Origin: Syntrophorhabdales bacterium
GTDB lineage: Bacteria > Desulfobacterota > Syntrophorhabdia > Syntrophorhabdales > WCHB1-27
Length of the DNA: 63,754 nucleotides
Direction of reading: 5' to 3'
Assembly (NCBI GenBank): GCA_035541455.1
Contig: DATKNH010000109.1
Coordinates: 1-63,754, forward strand
In this document: positions 37,452 to 45,341 of the stretch, piece after piece
Layout of the letters: every line of letters starts with the position of its first letter
Numbering within the stretch: the stretch's first letter is position 1
Notes under the pieces: model-generated
The model's input: the letters and a program-made list of their open reading frames with translations, nothing else
What the model was told of the DNA's origin: nothing
Databases searched by the model: none
Made by a program: the position numbers and the translations under genes

Positions 37452-39656
37452 TTAGACCTTCCTGACGCTCACGATCACCTCGGATGCCATGGCATGTCCA
37501 ACAGAGGGATCAAACAACGTGGGAAGGAAGTCGTTATAGGAAAGGCCGTGATCATACGCCGTTGTCAGGCGTTTTGAGAAAATCCCATAACCGCTGGGGA
37601 GCCACACGCAGGAAGGGTGCAGGCCCTCGGTTACTTTCACGCGTATTCTGCCCTCCCCGATAAACGATTTAAGTTCAACGAGATCGCCGTTCTTGATTCC
37701 CAGCCTCTCGGCCCGCGCTCGATTCATCCAGAGGCGGATCAGGTCGTAGCGGTGACTGACTTGCATAAGGTAGGGCTGATTGGCAGTCATTGCATGCGTA
37801 TGTATTGCCTGTTTGCCGTGCAGCAGACGGAACGAATGCGCGTCTTTCTCGTCCGGGGACACAAGCGGGGCTTCCCAGCGCGGGATGGCCGGGTAACCGA
37901 GGTTTTCAAGCGTCGATGACGCGATCTCTACTTTTCCCGAAGGCGTTTCCAGTTTCTCGAACCCTTCTGTCCAGGGTAGGCCGACCTCCAGCAATCCCTT
38001 CGCTTTCAGGTCCTTCAAGTCCGCCCCGAAAGGCTTGAGGCGCAGTTCGTTCGCCTCATCGAGGCTGAAATTGAAATACTTGCCTACGCCCAGGTGCTTT
38101 GCCAAATCAACGATGATCTGGAAGCCGGAACGTGTATCAAAGAGAGGATCCACGACTTTCTGCTGTATGGTGACCTGCGCCCGCTTGCCCGAATGCTTGT
38201 TGTCTACCGCCTCATCCGCTTCGAGGTAGAAAGAAGCCGGGAGCACGTAGTGGGCGATGGAGGCTGTTTCAGAAAGCACCGGGTCGATCGCAACCAGAAG
38301 CTCCAGCTTCTTGTATCCTGCTATGACACGTTTCGGGTTGGGGTTGGTTCTGAGCGGGTTATGGTGGTACACAAAACCGCATTTCAACACGCCGCGAAGT
38401 GCCAGTTCGGGTATCGCGTGTGATATGCCGTCTCCGTAGGAGCCCAGAGGGTACCGACCGGGTATGCCGGTTCCATCGGCTTTGCCGACTGAAGGGCCGG
38501 GAGGCACCGGATGAGCCGGCTGCAGTTCGCCGAACTCTGCCGACTCGGAGAAATAGATGCCCCCTTTGCGGTTTATGTTACCGAGAAGGGCGTTGGCAAT
38601 GGCAATGGCGCGGGCGGTCTGAAAGCTGTTCAGATACTGTGCGCCAAAAGCGCCGTGGTAGCCGCGGTGGATGAGCGCCTGCGGTTTCTCGCGCGCAATT
38701 TCACGCGTCAGGCGTATTATTGTCTGTGCCGGGATGTCGCATATCTTCTCCGCCCATTGCGGCGGGTAGTTGATGATTTCGTCCTCCAGCTGCTGAAAAC
38801 CGACAGTGCTGTTAGCTACAAAATTCCTGTCGTAGAGTTTCTCCTCGACCATCACGTTGATCATGGCGAGCAGGAGAGCCAGGTCTGTGCCGGGTTTTAC
38901 AGGCACCCATTCATCTGCGAGGATTGCTGTTTCGCTGTGGCGCGGATCAATGACGACCAGCTTCGCGCCCTTCTCCTTTGCCTTCACGATACCTTTGACC
39001 TCGCCTAAATCGATGCCGCCGGCGGGATTTCTTCCCACGATCATGATAAAGCGGGAGTTGGCGAGGTCGTTGGAGGGAAGCTTTCCCACGGTGAAATTCC
39101 ATCCGGCGTTGCGGGCGGTGTAGCAGGTCGATCCGTGCGTGAAATAGTGGGGACTGCTCATGGAGTGCATGAGCCGGAGAGCGTACGCCTGGTTGGGTTG
39201 CGGGTAGTTGACCCAGAAGATTGACTCGGGACCGTTATCGAGCAGAATGAGGTTAACCTTTTGTGCGATCTCTTTGTATGCCTGCTCCCACGTAACCGGC
39301 TCGAATTTCCCGTTCACTCTTTTCAACGGAGAACGGATCCTGTTCGGATTGTACAAGTCATGCAGATAGCCATGCCCCTTGGGACAAACAGCTCCCTGGT
39401 TGCCGTTCGCGTCCGGGTTGCCTTCCACTTTCCAGATGCGTTTGTTCTTGACCGAAACGAAGAGGGCGCAGCGGTTGCCGCAACCATTGCAGATAGTAGG
39501 AACGCGCGTCACCGGGGCGGAAGCCGTGGTTTTACTCCACGCTTTCAACCCGAACGTCCCCGCGGACAGGGCAGCGGCAGTCAAAGCCGAACCCTTGAGA
39601 AACGTGCGACGTGATGTCTTGAAAAGGTTATCGTTCACGTGATCACAGTATCGCAT
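37452..39656 (-). CDS. Tat-exported molybdopterin oxidoreductase (PsrA/PhsA-like)
   Basis: 734 aa. Twin-arginine signal TSRRTFLKGSALTAAALS starts near residue 14. N-terminal [4Fe-4S] motif CNGCGNRC with CPKGHGY; the probable Mo ligand Cys is in HGSTCYTARN. The central domain (IVGRNPAGGIDLGEV) and C-terminal dinucleotide domain (LLHGKQAIHTHAMTAN) follow the polysulfide/thiosulfate/tetrathionate reductase group. With its PsrB-, TorD- and NrfD-type neighbours and the rhodanese upstream it forms a periplasmic quinone-linked enzyme for a sulfur compound; arsenate or other substrates are not excluded. Confidence 0.93.
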   Translation of the reverse strand: MRYCDHVNDNLFKTSRRTFLKGSALTAAALSAGTFGLKAWSKTTASAPVTRVPTICNGCGNRCALFVSVKNKRIWKVEGNPDANGNQGAVCPKGHGYLHDLYNPNRIRSPLKRVNGKFEPVTWEQAYKEIAQKVNLILLDNGPESIFWVNYPQPNQAYALRLMHSMSSPHYFTHGSTCYTARNAGWNFTVGKLPSNDLANSRFIMIVGRNPAGGIDLGEVKGIVKAKEKGAKLVVIDPRHSETAILADEWVPVKPGTDLALLLAMINVMVEEKLYDRNFVANSTVGFQQLEDEIINYPPQWAEKICDIPAQTIIRLTREIAREKPQALIHRGYHGAFGAQYLNSFQTARAIAIANALLGNINRKGGIYFSESAEFGELQPAHPVPPGPSVGKADGTGIPGRYPLGSYGDGISHAIPELALRGVLKCGFVYHHNPLRTNPNPKRVIAGYKKLELLVAIDPVLSETASIAHYVLPASFYLEADEAVDNKHSGKRAQVTIQQKVVDPLFDTRSGFQIIVDLAKHLGVGKYFNFSLDEANELRLKPFGADLKDLKAKGLLEVGLPWTEGFEKLETPSGKVEIASSTLENLGYPAIPRWEAPLVSPDEKDAHSFRLLHGKQAIHTHAMTANQPYLMQVSHRYDLIRLWMNRARAERLGIKNGDLVELKSFIGEGRIRVKVTEGLHPSCVWLPSGYGIFSKRLTTAYDHGLSYNDFLPTLFDPSVGHAMASEVIVSVRKV

Positions 39657-39722
39657 GGTCGAAGGGAATAAGGGCAGCCGGAATGTCCGTATGCCCTCAC
39701 GATCCTCCGCTTATCCGGATCC

Positions 39723-40181
39723 TTAACGCTCTACAGGATACCCGGCTTTGACCCAGTCAGCATACTGCACGTCGACCAGGACCGCATTCTTATACCCGAG
39801 GTCGTTTAAGGTTCTTGTGGCCAGGGTCGAACGGCCTGTAGTCTTGCAGTAGACGTAAATTTTTGCATTCTGATCGGGGATCTGGTTGAAGACGACGAAT
39901 TCCAGGGTTCCGCGGGAAATATTCATCGCGCCGGGAAGGTGGCCGGCCGAGAATTCCCCGGGATCACGGACATCCAGAAAAATGACCTTCTCTTTCGCAT
40001 CGAGTACTTTTTTCGCATCTTCCGCCGAGACCTTCTTTATCGAGGCCTTAGCTGAATCCAGCTGTGCCTTAACCTTCGGATTCATCGGCGCGGCAGCAGG
40101 TGCATCGGCTGCCATCACCACGTGAACCGTTGAAAACAAAAGCGCCAGCCCTACCATCACAACAAACAGTCTTCTGTACAT
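39723..40181 (-). CDS. Exported single-domain rhodanese
   Basis: 152 aa, ATG at 40181 after AAAGGAGG. Signal peptide at residues 1-24 (VVMVGLALLFSTVHVVMA). Rhodanese domain ~50-150 with FLDVRDPGEFSAGHLPGA and the active-site loop YCKTTGRS, whose Cys would carry a persulfide. An exported sulfur carrier directly ahead of a Psr-type enzyme suggests it feeds sulfane sulfur to or from the reductase, like the Sud protein of Wolinella (analogy from knowledge, not proved). The gene starts the operon and is preceded by a -24/-12 promoter. Confidence 0.92.
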   Translation of the reverse strand: MYRRLFVVMVGLALLFSTVHVVMAADAPAAAPMNPKVKAQLDSAKASIKKVSAEDAKKVLDAKEKVIFLDVRDPGEFSAGHLPGAMNISRGTLEFVVFNQIPDQNAKIYVYCKTTGRSTLATRTLNDLGYKNAVLVDVQYADWVKAGYPVER

Positions 40182-40234
40182 GGTGCAATTCCTCCTTTAA
40201 GCTAGATTGATAAAATCCGCACAAATCAGTAATA

Positions 40235-40249
40235 GCAAAGTGTATACCC
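40235..40249 (-). promoter_or_regulatory. Candidate sigma-54 (-24/-12) promoter of the rhodanese-molybdoenzyme operon
   Basis: On the minus strand the sequence GGGTATACACTTTGC has GG and GC exactly 10 bases apart, with TT before GC, as the sigma-54 consensus TGGCACGNNNNTTGC requires. Outer positions match poorly. The GC lies about 54 bases before the rhodanese ATG, leaving a ~40-base leader. A sigma-54 activator gene is divergently transcribed next to it, which makes the match more meaningful than by chance. Confidence 0.6.
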
Positions 40250-40330
40250 CATTCTGCTGATGCTGACCGGCACCTGGATTTCCCATATATATCAATGGGT
40301 AAACAGCGATTCGCTGGGTTGGGAAGATAC

Positions 40331-40359
40331 TTGACACTCTGTTAAAATTAACGTATGTT
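40331..40359 (+). promoter_or_regulatory. Sigma-70-type promoter of the sigma-54 activator gene
   Basis: TTGACA at 40331-40336, a 17-base spacer, then TATGTT at 40354-40359. The -35 is perfect and the -10 has four of six matches. Transcription would start near 40366, which means the open frame's first ATG (40355) lies upstream of the message and the real start is downstream (GTG 40409). Confidence 0.7.
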
Positions 40360-40373
40360 AACTAACATATGTT
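40350..40373. promoter_or_regulatory. 24-bp near-perfect palindrome, candidate activator binding site
   Basis: Arms AACGTATGTTA (40350-40360) and TAACATATGTT (40363-40373), separated by AC, match at 10 of 11 positions. The dyad overlaps the -10 of the activator promoter and lies about 120-150 bp upstream of the expected start from the sigma-54 promoter of the rhodanese operon, a typical distance for an enhancer site. It may therefore be bound by the Fis-type HTH of the divergent regulator, activating the operon and repressing its own gene. Confidence 0.6.
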
Positions 40374-40408
40374 CAGCTACAAACGGTGATCGGGAATGGG
40401 AGGGTGCA

Positions 40409-41791
40409 GTGAGAGACAACCTGCAGGAGTACTGGAAGACGGTTATCGATACTATGATGGACGGTGTCGTGGTGGTGGATCGCGAAGGATCTATACTCTC
40501 TGTAAACAATGCACTTGAGCGGATCATGGGATATACGGCAGCAGAGCTGGTGGGACGGCAGTGCGAAATCCTTGACTGTGACACCTGTTTTTGTCTCGAC
40601 GAGGATGGCCGGCGAACAAAGAAATGCGAGCTCTTCAGAGCAGGTGCAGTAGTGAGGCGTCGCTGTCGGCTGCGGAGAAAAGATGGCCGCCCGCTGGACC
40701 TTGTGAAGAACGCTGCTGTGCTCAGGGATCGTCACGGAGAGGTAGTGGGTGGAGTTGAAACGCTCACGGACATCACAGATCTGCTGGCAAAGGAGCAGAC
40801 TATCAAGGAACTCAAGTCACTTCTTTCGCCCAGCGACGGATTCGAGGGGATTATCGGGAGAAGCGCAAAGATACTTGGCGTCTACGAGCTCATCCGCAAC
40901 GCTGCCGCATCTGATGCTCCCATAATCATTTACGGCGAAAGCGGAACCGGAAAGGAACTTGTCGCGAATGCCATCCATAGACAGGGCAGGAGGAAGAGGG
41001 GTCCTTTTGTTAAGGTGAGCTGCGCGGCTTTGAACGAGTCGCTGCTGGAAAGTGAGCTTTTCGGCCATATCAGAGGTGCCTTCACAGGCGCGGAGAGAGA
41101 CAGGCAGGGGCGCTTCGAAGCCGCGCATAAGGGAGACCTCTTCCTGGACGAGATAGGTGACGTACCGCTTTCAACGCAGATAAAACTGCTCCGGGTGTTG
41201 CAGGAAAAAGAAGTGGAACGGGTAGGGGACCATAGGCCCATTCGTATTGATACACGCATTGTGGCTGCGACGCACCGGGACCTAGTCGAACTGTGTCGCG
41301 AGGGACGCTTCAGAGAAGATCTCTACTACAGGCTGAATGTGATACCGATCAGTTTACCTGCCCTCAGGGAAAGGGCCGAAGACATCCCGTTGCTGGTTGA
41401 CCATTTCGTAAAGGCTATCCGCATGAGAACCGAAAAGCAGATTCGTGGAGTGACGGAAGCGACCCTGGAAAGACTTATGGCTTACCAGTGGCCGGGTAAC
41501 GTGAGGGAGCTTATAAACGTACTCGAGTACGCCTTCGTGGTCTGTGAGGGAGATCTCATTTCTCTTAACCATTTGCCACCGCTTTTTGCCCACGCGCACC
41601 GGGCGGGCTCACTGAAGAAAGGCGATGTCACAAAAATCGATCAACGCGGGCAGCTCATTAGAATCCTGGAAGATGCGGGAGGCAACAGGCAGAGAGCTGC
41701 AGAGGCTTTGGGCGTAAGCCGTGTTACGCTCTGGAAGTTGCTGAAGAAGCACGACATAAAAGTAGAGACGCACTTCAAGACATTGTCGTGA
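40409..41791 (+). CDS. Sigma-54-dependent transcriptional activator (PAS-AAA-HTH)
   Basis: 460 aa from GTG 40409 (ATG 40355 would add 18 residues but lies inside the promoter). PAS domain about 10-125 (DTMMDGVVVVDREGSILSVN); its Cys-rich loop CEILDCDTCFCLDEDG and KKCE could bind a metal or iron-sulfur centre, or sense redox. AAA+ domain ~140-380 with Walker A GESGTGKE, GAFTGA loop that contacts sigma-54, and Walker B DLFLDEIGD. C-terminal Fis-type HTH (RQRAAEALGVSRVTLWKLL). No receiver domain, so it senses a ligand or redox state itself. Divergent from the rhodanese/molybdoenzyme operon it likely controls. Confidence 0.93.
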   Translation: MRDNLQEYWKTVIDTMMDGVVVVDREGSILSVNNALERIMGYTAAELVGRQCEILDCDTCFCLDEDGRRTKKCELFRAGAVVRRRCRLRRKDGRPLDLVKNAAVLRDRHGEVVGGVETLTDITDLLAKEQTIKELKSLLSPSDGFEGIIGRSAKILGVYELIRNAAASDAPIIIYGESGTGKELVANAIHRQGRRKRGPFVKVSCAALNESLLESELFGHIRGAFTGAERDRQGRFEAAHKGDLFLDEIGDVPLSTQIKLLRVLQEKEVERVGDHRPIRIDTRIVAATHRDLVELCREGRFREDLYYRLNVIPISLPALRERAEDIPLLVDHFVKAIRMRTEKQIRGVTEATLERLMAYQWPGNVRELINVLEYAFVVCEGDLISLNHLPPLFAHAHRAGSLKKGDVTKIDQRGQLIRILEDAGGNRQRAAEALGVSRVTLWKLLKKHDIKVETHFKTLS

Positions 41792-41866
41792 GCTTCTCCA
41801 ACGGGAGTGCTTCAGATGAAACGTCTCTGGTGGCAAAAGATTCTCCAGGTTAGTGGATGAGGGCGA

Positions 41867-42217
41867 TCAGTAGATTGACCGGATTCTTCCCGACCTCTTG
41901 TCCACAATAGCCGTATCGATCAACGTGCCGCTGCGGTCGAGTATCTCCACCTGAAAATAGAATGTGTGCTCTTCGATCTTGCCAGCCTGGACTTCCCGGC
42001 CGAGATTTGTAAAATACGTTTCGATCACGACCTTGGCTTCGTCAGGCGTTCTGACTGGTTTTCGCGCCCCATAGGGTCCCCACTGCATGCCCGGGCAGAA
42101 CTGACCATAGGGCATGCCGCGATAACCCCCGGGCCCGCCCGGTTGAGCCGCTGTCTTGGCGGGAGACACAAGCGTTGCGACAGACAGGATAAAGAGTGCG
42201 ACTACTACTATCCGCAT
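41867..42217 (-). CDS. Small exported protein of unknown function
   Basis: 116 aa from ATG 42217; a longer low-complexity frame upstream is rejected because it is antisense to nothing known and overlaps the Gly-rich end of the neighbour. Signal peptide MRIVVVALFILSVATLVSPA, then Gly/Pro-rich QPGGPGGYRGMPYGQFCPG and a compact domain (EAKVVIETYFTNLG, TFYFQVEILDRSGTLIDTAIVDKRSGRI) that resembles a PepSY-like fold. Last gene of the two-component/ZraP-like operon; perhaps a periplasmic metal- or stress-related accessory. Confidence 0.75.
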   Translation of the reverse strand: MRIVVVALFILSVATLVSPAKTAAQPGGPGGYRGMPYGQFCPGMQWGPYGARKPVRTPDEAKVVIETYFTNLGREVQAGKIEEHTFYFQVEILDRSGTLIDTAIVDKRSGRIRSIY

Positions 42218-42275
42218 TAAAGGCTCCTCTGCGGGTATCGGGCCCCGGTCAGGCCGGGACCCGACGAAGAGTTGT

Positions 42276-42740
42276 TTACCAACCAGAGCAACCGCCGCAA
42301 CCGCCACCCCAGCCAGCGCCGTGGCCGCCACGGAATCCACCACGACCCGGACCTGGTCCGTTACCTGCACCCGGGCCAAAGCCACGACCGTAGCCTGCAC
42401 CGCAACCGCCACCGGCCATCATCCATCCGCGGCCAAAGGCGGGCAACCCCTGCTTCTGCGCCGCGGTTTGGATCTTTGTCCGCAGGTCGATCATCTCGTG
42501 CTGGATCTTGGCAATCTTAGCCAGGTCGGGAGTCGGCTGCGCATATTCATTCCGGAGCTCCAGCCTTTTGGCTGCCATTTCATCGCGCAGCGGGAGCGTC
42601 TCCTTCTGGAACTGCCTCAGTGCATTCACGTCCACCGGCTGATTCACACCCTGGCCGGATGCCTGCGGTGCAGCATGTGCTGCCATGCCCAAGAGAAGTG
42701 CAACCGCTACTGCCATAACCACTACCGATACCTTCTTCAT
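42276..42740 (-). CDS. ZraP/Spy-like periplasmic protein with Gly/Cys-rich tail
   Basis: 154 aa, ATG at 42740 after AGGAGG. Signal peptide (VVVMAVAVALLLGMAAHA) and a helical region (~40-105) with the P-L-R-x-x-x-x-x-K-x-x-E-L pattern of zinc-resistance/periplasmic chaperone proteins (TLPLRDEMAAKRLELRNEY). The tail from residue ~108 is Gly-rich with several Cys and His (GGGCGAGYGRGFGPG, GGGCGGCSGW), suggesting metal binding. Its place just after the OmpR/HAMP kinase pair fits a regulated envelope-stress or metal response. Confidence 0.82.
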   Translation of the reverse strand: MKKVSVVVMAVAVALLLGMAAHAAPQASGQGVNQPVDVNALRQFQKETLPLRDEMAAKRLELRNEYAQPTPDLAKIAKIQHEMIDLRTKIQTAAQKQGLPAFGRGWMMAGGGCGAGYGRGFGPGAGNGPGPGRGGFRGGHGAGWGGGCGGCSGW

Positions 42741-42808
42741 TTCCTTACCTCCTCTTACTTGGATTTTCCAGAAGTATAAAGGAGGAATGTGAAAACACCA
42801 CGAATGAA

Positions 42809-44173
42809 TTATGAAGAATTGTGAAGGCGGGCAGGAAAAATAATGGTGAACGCAGAGCCCCTATTCACTGCGCTCTTTGCCTCAATCCGCCCTCCCTGTG
42901 CCTCCACCAGCTCTTTCACGATCGTGAGGCCGATGCCGAGACCCTCGCCGGCGGCGTGATAGAACCTCTCGAAGATGAAAGGCAGGTCTTTTTCGCTTAT
43001 GCCGCAGCCGCTGTCCTCTACGACGATCCGTAGTTCTGCCTTGCCCGAGGCTACAGCCACCGTAACCTGTCCGCCATTCTCCGTTGCTTTTAACGCGTTG
43101 CTCAGGAGGTTCAAAACTATCTGGCTCATTTTTTCCGGGTCGGCGTAGAGTTCCTCGGTGTCGCTGCAGGCAAGTTCTAGCGTCAGTCCCTTTCCTTCGA
43201 ATCTGCCTCGCAGCCGTTCGATGATATTATCGAGAAGCGGCTTCAGAGCGATCCTCTGCGGCCGTAGTGTCAGACTGCTTGCTTCTGCCTGATTCAGTTC
43301 TTCGATGCCATCGACCAGATGCTTGAGGCGCCCTGTTTCATCATAGAGTGATTGTAAACGCTGTTCGTCAGTCTGGATCAATCCGTCCATCATGCCTTCT
43401 AATTCGCCGCGCATCACACCAAGTGGAGTCCTCAGTTCATGTGCGACATCGGCAATCAGCTTGCGCCGCAAAGATTCCTGTATCTCGAGGTCCTGCGCCA
43501 TGCGGTTAAACGTGCTGGCTAGCTCCCCGAGCTCGTCCTGTCGCGATATCGTCACGCGGCGCTTCAGGTCACCGCGGCTGATAGCTGAGGCTGCCTGGGA
43601 AAGTTCTTTCACGGGACGGGTCAGGCGAAGTGAAAATAGCACACTGATAAGGATGGCGAGCCCCCCGACGGCGAGTACCGACAATGCCAAAAAGAGATCG
43701 GTCCTTCTGACGAAGAGAGCCGAATCGGTCGGCTGGAGCGGGTGCAATTCGAGCGTACCTATTTGCTTACCTCCGAGAAAAAGCGGGTAGGGGGCAAATT
43801 CGCCGGTACCGCTCGAAACTCTGAATTCCGAAAGGGCGCTCAGCCTCCTTTTTACTGAGGGAGACGCGTTGCGGATTGCGTGTTCTGTGTCGACGATCAT
43901 CTCTCCTTGCTGGTTCAGGAGCCGCATTTCGAAGCCCAGTGTTAGTGCCCAGAGTACGTCTTCCGCCTGAGCATCGATTTTCCATCCGCCATTGCGCTCA
44001 TAGGCTCCTTCGAGTGCAGCTTGGATCCAATAGGCCTTATTTTCCGATTCGCCTTCAAGATATGCGGCGAAGTCGCTCAGCATCAATTCTCTGAGAATGA
44101 TGGTGCCCGACAGGGCAACTACCGCCACCCCGAGAAGAAGTACGAGGAACTTGAGCCTGAGACTTTTAAGCAT
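42809..44173 (-). CDS. HAMP-domain sensor histidine kinase
   Basis: 454 aa. First transmembrane helix at ~8-26 and a second at ~160-182 enclose a periplasmic sensor part; HAMP domain ~182-235; HisKA with phospho-His in DVAHELRTPLGVM; ATPase with NLLSNALKATENG, DSGCGI and GLGIGLTIVKEL. Typical EnvZ/BaeS-type architecture. The start overlaps the response regulator's end by 8 bp. Likely autoregulates the downstream ZraP-like and small exported genes. Confidence 0.93.
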   Translation of the reverse strand: MLKSLRLKFLVLLLGVAVVALSGTIILRELMLSDFAAYLEGESENKAYWIQAALEGAYERNGGWKIDAQAEDVLWALTLGFEMRLLNQQGEMIVDTEHAIRNASPSVKRRLSALSEFRVSSGTGEFAPYPLFLGGKQIGTLELHPLQPTDSALFVRRTDLFLALSVLAVGGLAILISVLFSLRLTRPVKELSQAASAISRGDLKRRVTISRQDELGELASTFNRMAQDLEIQESLRRKLIADVAHELRTPLGVMRGELEGMMDGLIQTDEQRLQSLYDETGRLKHLVDGIEELNQAEASSLTLRPQRIALKPLLDNIIERLRGRFEGKGLTLELACSDTEELYADPEKMSQIVLNLLSNALKATENGGQVTVAVASGKAELRIVVEDSGCGISEKDLPFIFERFYHAAGEGLGIGLTIVKELVEAQGGRIEAKSAVNRGSAFTIIFPARLHNSS

Positions 44174-44867
44174 CTCTGCTCGCGAGGAACCGGTACCCTA
44201 TGCCGTAGATCGTCTGGATAAAGGTCGGGTTTTGAGGATCATCATCCAGCTTGCGCCGAATATTCTTTATGTGCGCGTCAACGCTTCTTTCGTATCCTTC
44301 GAATTGGTACCCGAGGGCTTTTTCCACGAGTTCCCCTCTGGTAAAGACTCGTTCCGGAGCCACGGCAAGTGTGAAGAGTACCTTGAACTCGGTGGGCGTG
44401 AGGTCCAACGCCTTCCCCTTCCTGGTGGCTTTGTAACTCTGTCCGTCGAGAATCAGGGCTCCACGATTAAAACTCAAAGGTTCTGTCCCAGCAAGGTCTT
44501 TCTTTTCGAAGCGCTTCAGGACTGACTTGACCCTGAACACCAGTTCCCTCGGGCTGAAGGGTTTTACCACGTAATCGTCGGCTCCGAGAGCAAACCCTGC
44601 GACTCTCTCCTCTTCAGAGGCTTTTGCGGTGAGCATGATGATGGGTATGTCGGCCATTTCTTTAAGTTGGAGACAGACATTCTCACCGCTCATATCGGGA
44701 AGCATCAGGTCGAGGATGGCGAGCAGGGGGGATTCTTTCTGGGCCGCTTCGATCGCATCCTTTCCCCGGTCGACGTGCACCACTCTGAAACCCGCACCCT
44801 CAAGGTAGACTTTAACGATACGCGCTATCTTGGGGTCATCTTCAACGACAAGTACCGGGTAAAGCAT
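44166..44867 (-). CDS. OmpR/PhoB-family response regulator
   Basis: 233 aa, ATG at 44867. Receiver ~1-120 with acidic pocket (VVEDDPKIA) and phospho-Asp in LLAILDLMLPDMSG, conserved Lys in VVKPFSPREL; winged-helix DNA-binding domain ~135-230 (ALDLTPTEFKVLFTLA, RSVDAHIKNIRRKL, TIYGIGYRF). Pairs with the overlapping HAMP kinase gene. Confidence 0.94.
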   Translation of the reverse strand: MLYPVLVVEDDPKIARIVKVYLEGAGFRVVHVDRGKDAIEAAQKESPLLAILDLMLPDMSGENVCLQLKEMADIPIIMLTAKASEEERVAGFALGADDYVVKPFSPRELVFRVKSVLKRFEKKDLAGTEPLSFNRGALILDGQSYKATRKGKALDLTPTEFKVLFTLAVAPERVFTRGELVEKALGYQFEGYERSVDAHIKNIRRKLDDDPQNPTFIQTIYGIGYRFLASRDA

Positions 44868-45005
44868 GCCGCAAGTTTATACTATAATGAACACCGGGAC
44901 AAGCCTTTGCCGGGCAATCATAAACCAATCGCTTCGATACCCGGTGGCTTGACAAAAAGAATGCGGGTGCATTGTAGTGTTTATATTATGCGAGACAAAG
45001 AGACA

Positions 45006-45278
45006 ATGAAACGACCTGAGCCACCTCTGAAGTCAAACGCTTTGAGCCGCAGGCAGATATCTGTCAGACCCTCGCAAACCCCAAGAGGCTTCAGATACTG
45101 AGTCCGTTGAAGCAGGGGGAGCTCTCAGCCGGCCGGATCGTGAGTACCATGCGTATAGCCAAGGCGAACCTTTCTCAGCACCTCGCGCTGTCGTTCGATA
45201 TGAGGTCGGATGCGCGAATCAGGTGAAAAGCATAAGGGTTATCGCATAGAATTAAGTGCGCGGTATTATTTTTAGTAG
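45006..45278 (+). pseudogene. Decayed ArsR-family regulator
   Basis: A winged-helix remnant is readable across frames: ATG 45006 gives KRPEPP, then after a one-base frameshift around 45027 the frame reads DICQTLANPKRLQIL, KQGELSAGRIV and AKANLSQHLAL, the ArsR helix pattern, and ends at a TGA near 45226; another frame continues as GEKHKGYRIELSARYYF. Frameshift, premature stop and loss of the recognition wing mark it as dead. It lies just upstream of the sulfite-exporter-like gene, where an intact ArsR gene is commonly found in relatives. Sequencing error is an alternative for one of the lesions. Confidence 0.6.
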
Positions 45279-45341
45279 TGGAACCATCCCGGGTAGCGAC
45301 AGCGCTGAGAACAGCCTCGCTCCTTTTTCGAATGGTGAATT

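Noticed and set aside
41867-42412. Longer start for the small exported protein, adding 65 residues
   Set aside because: The extension is repetitive Val/Ala sequence antisense-like to the Gly-rich neighbour; ATG 42217 has a signal peptide and ribosome site.
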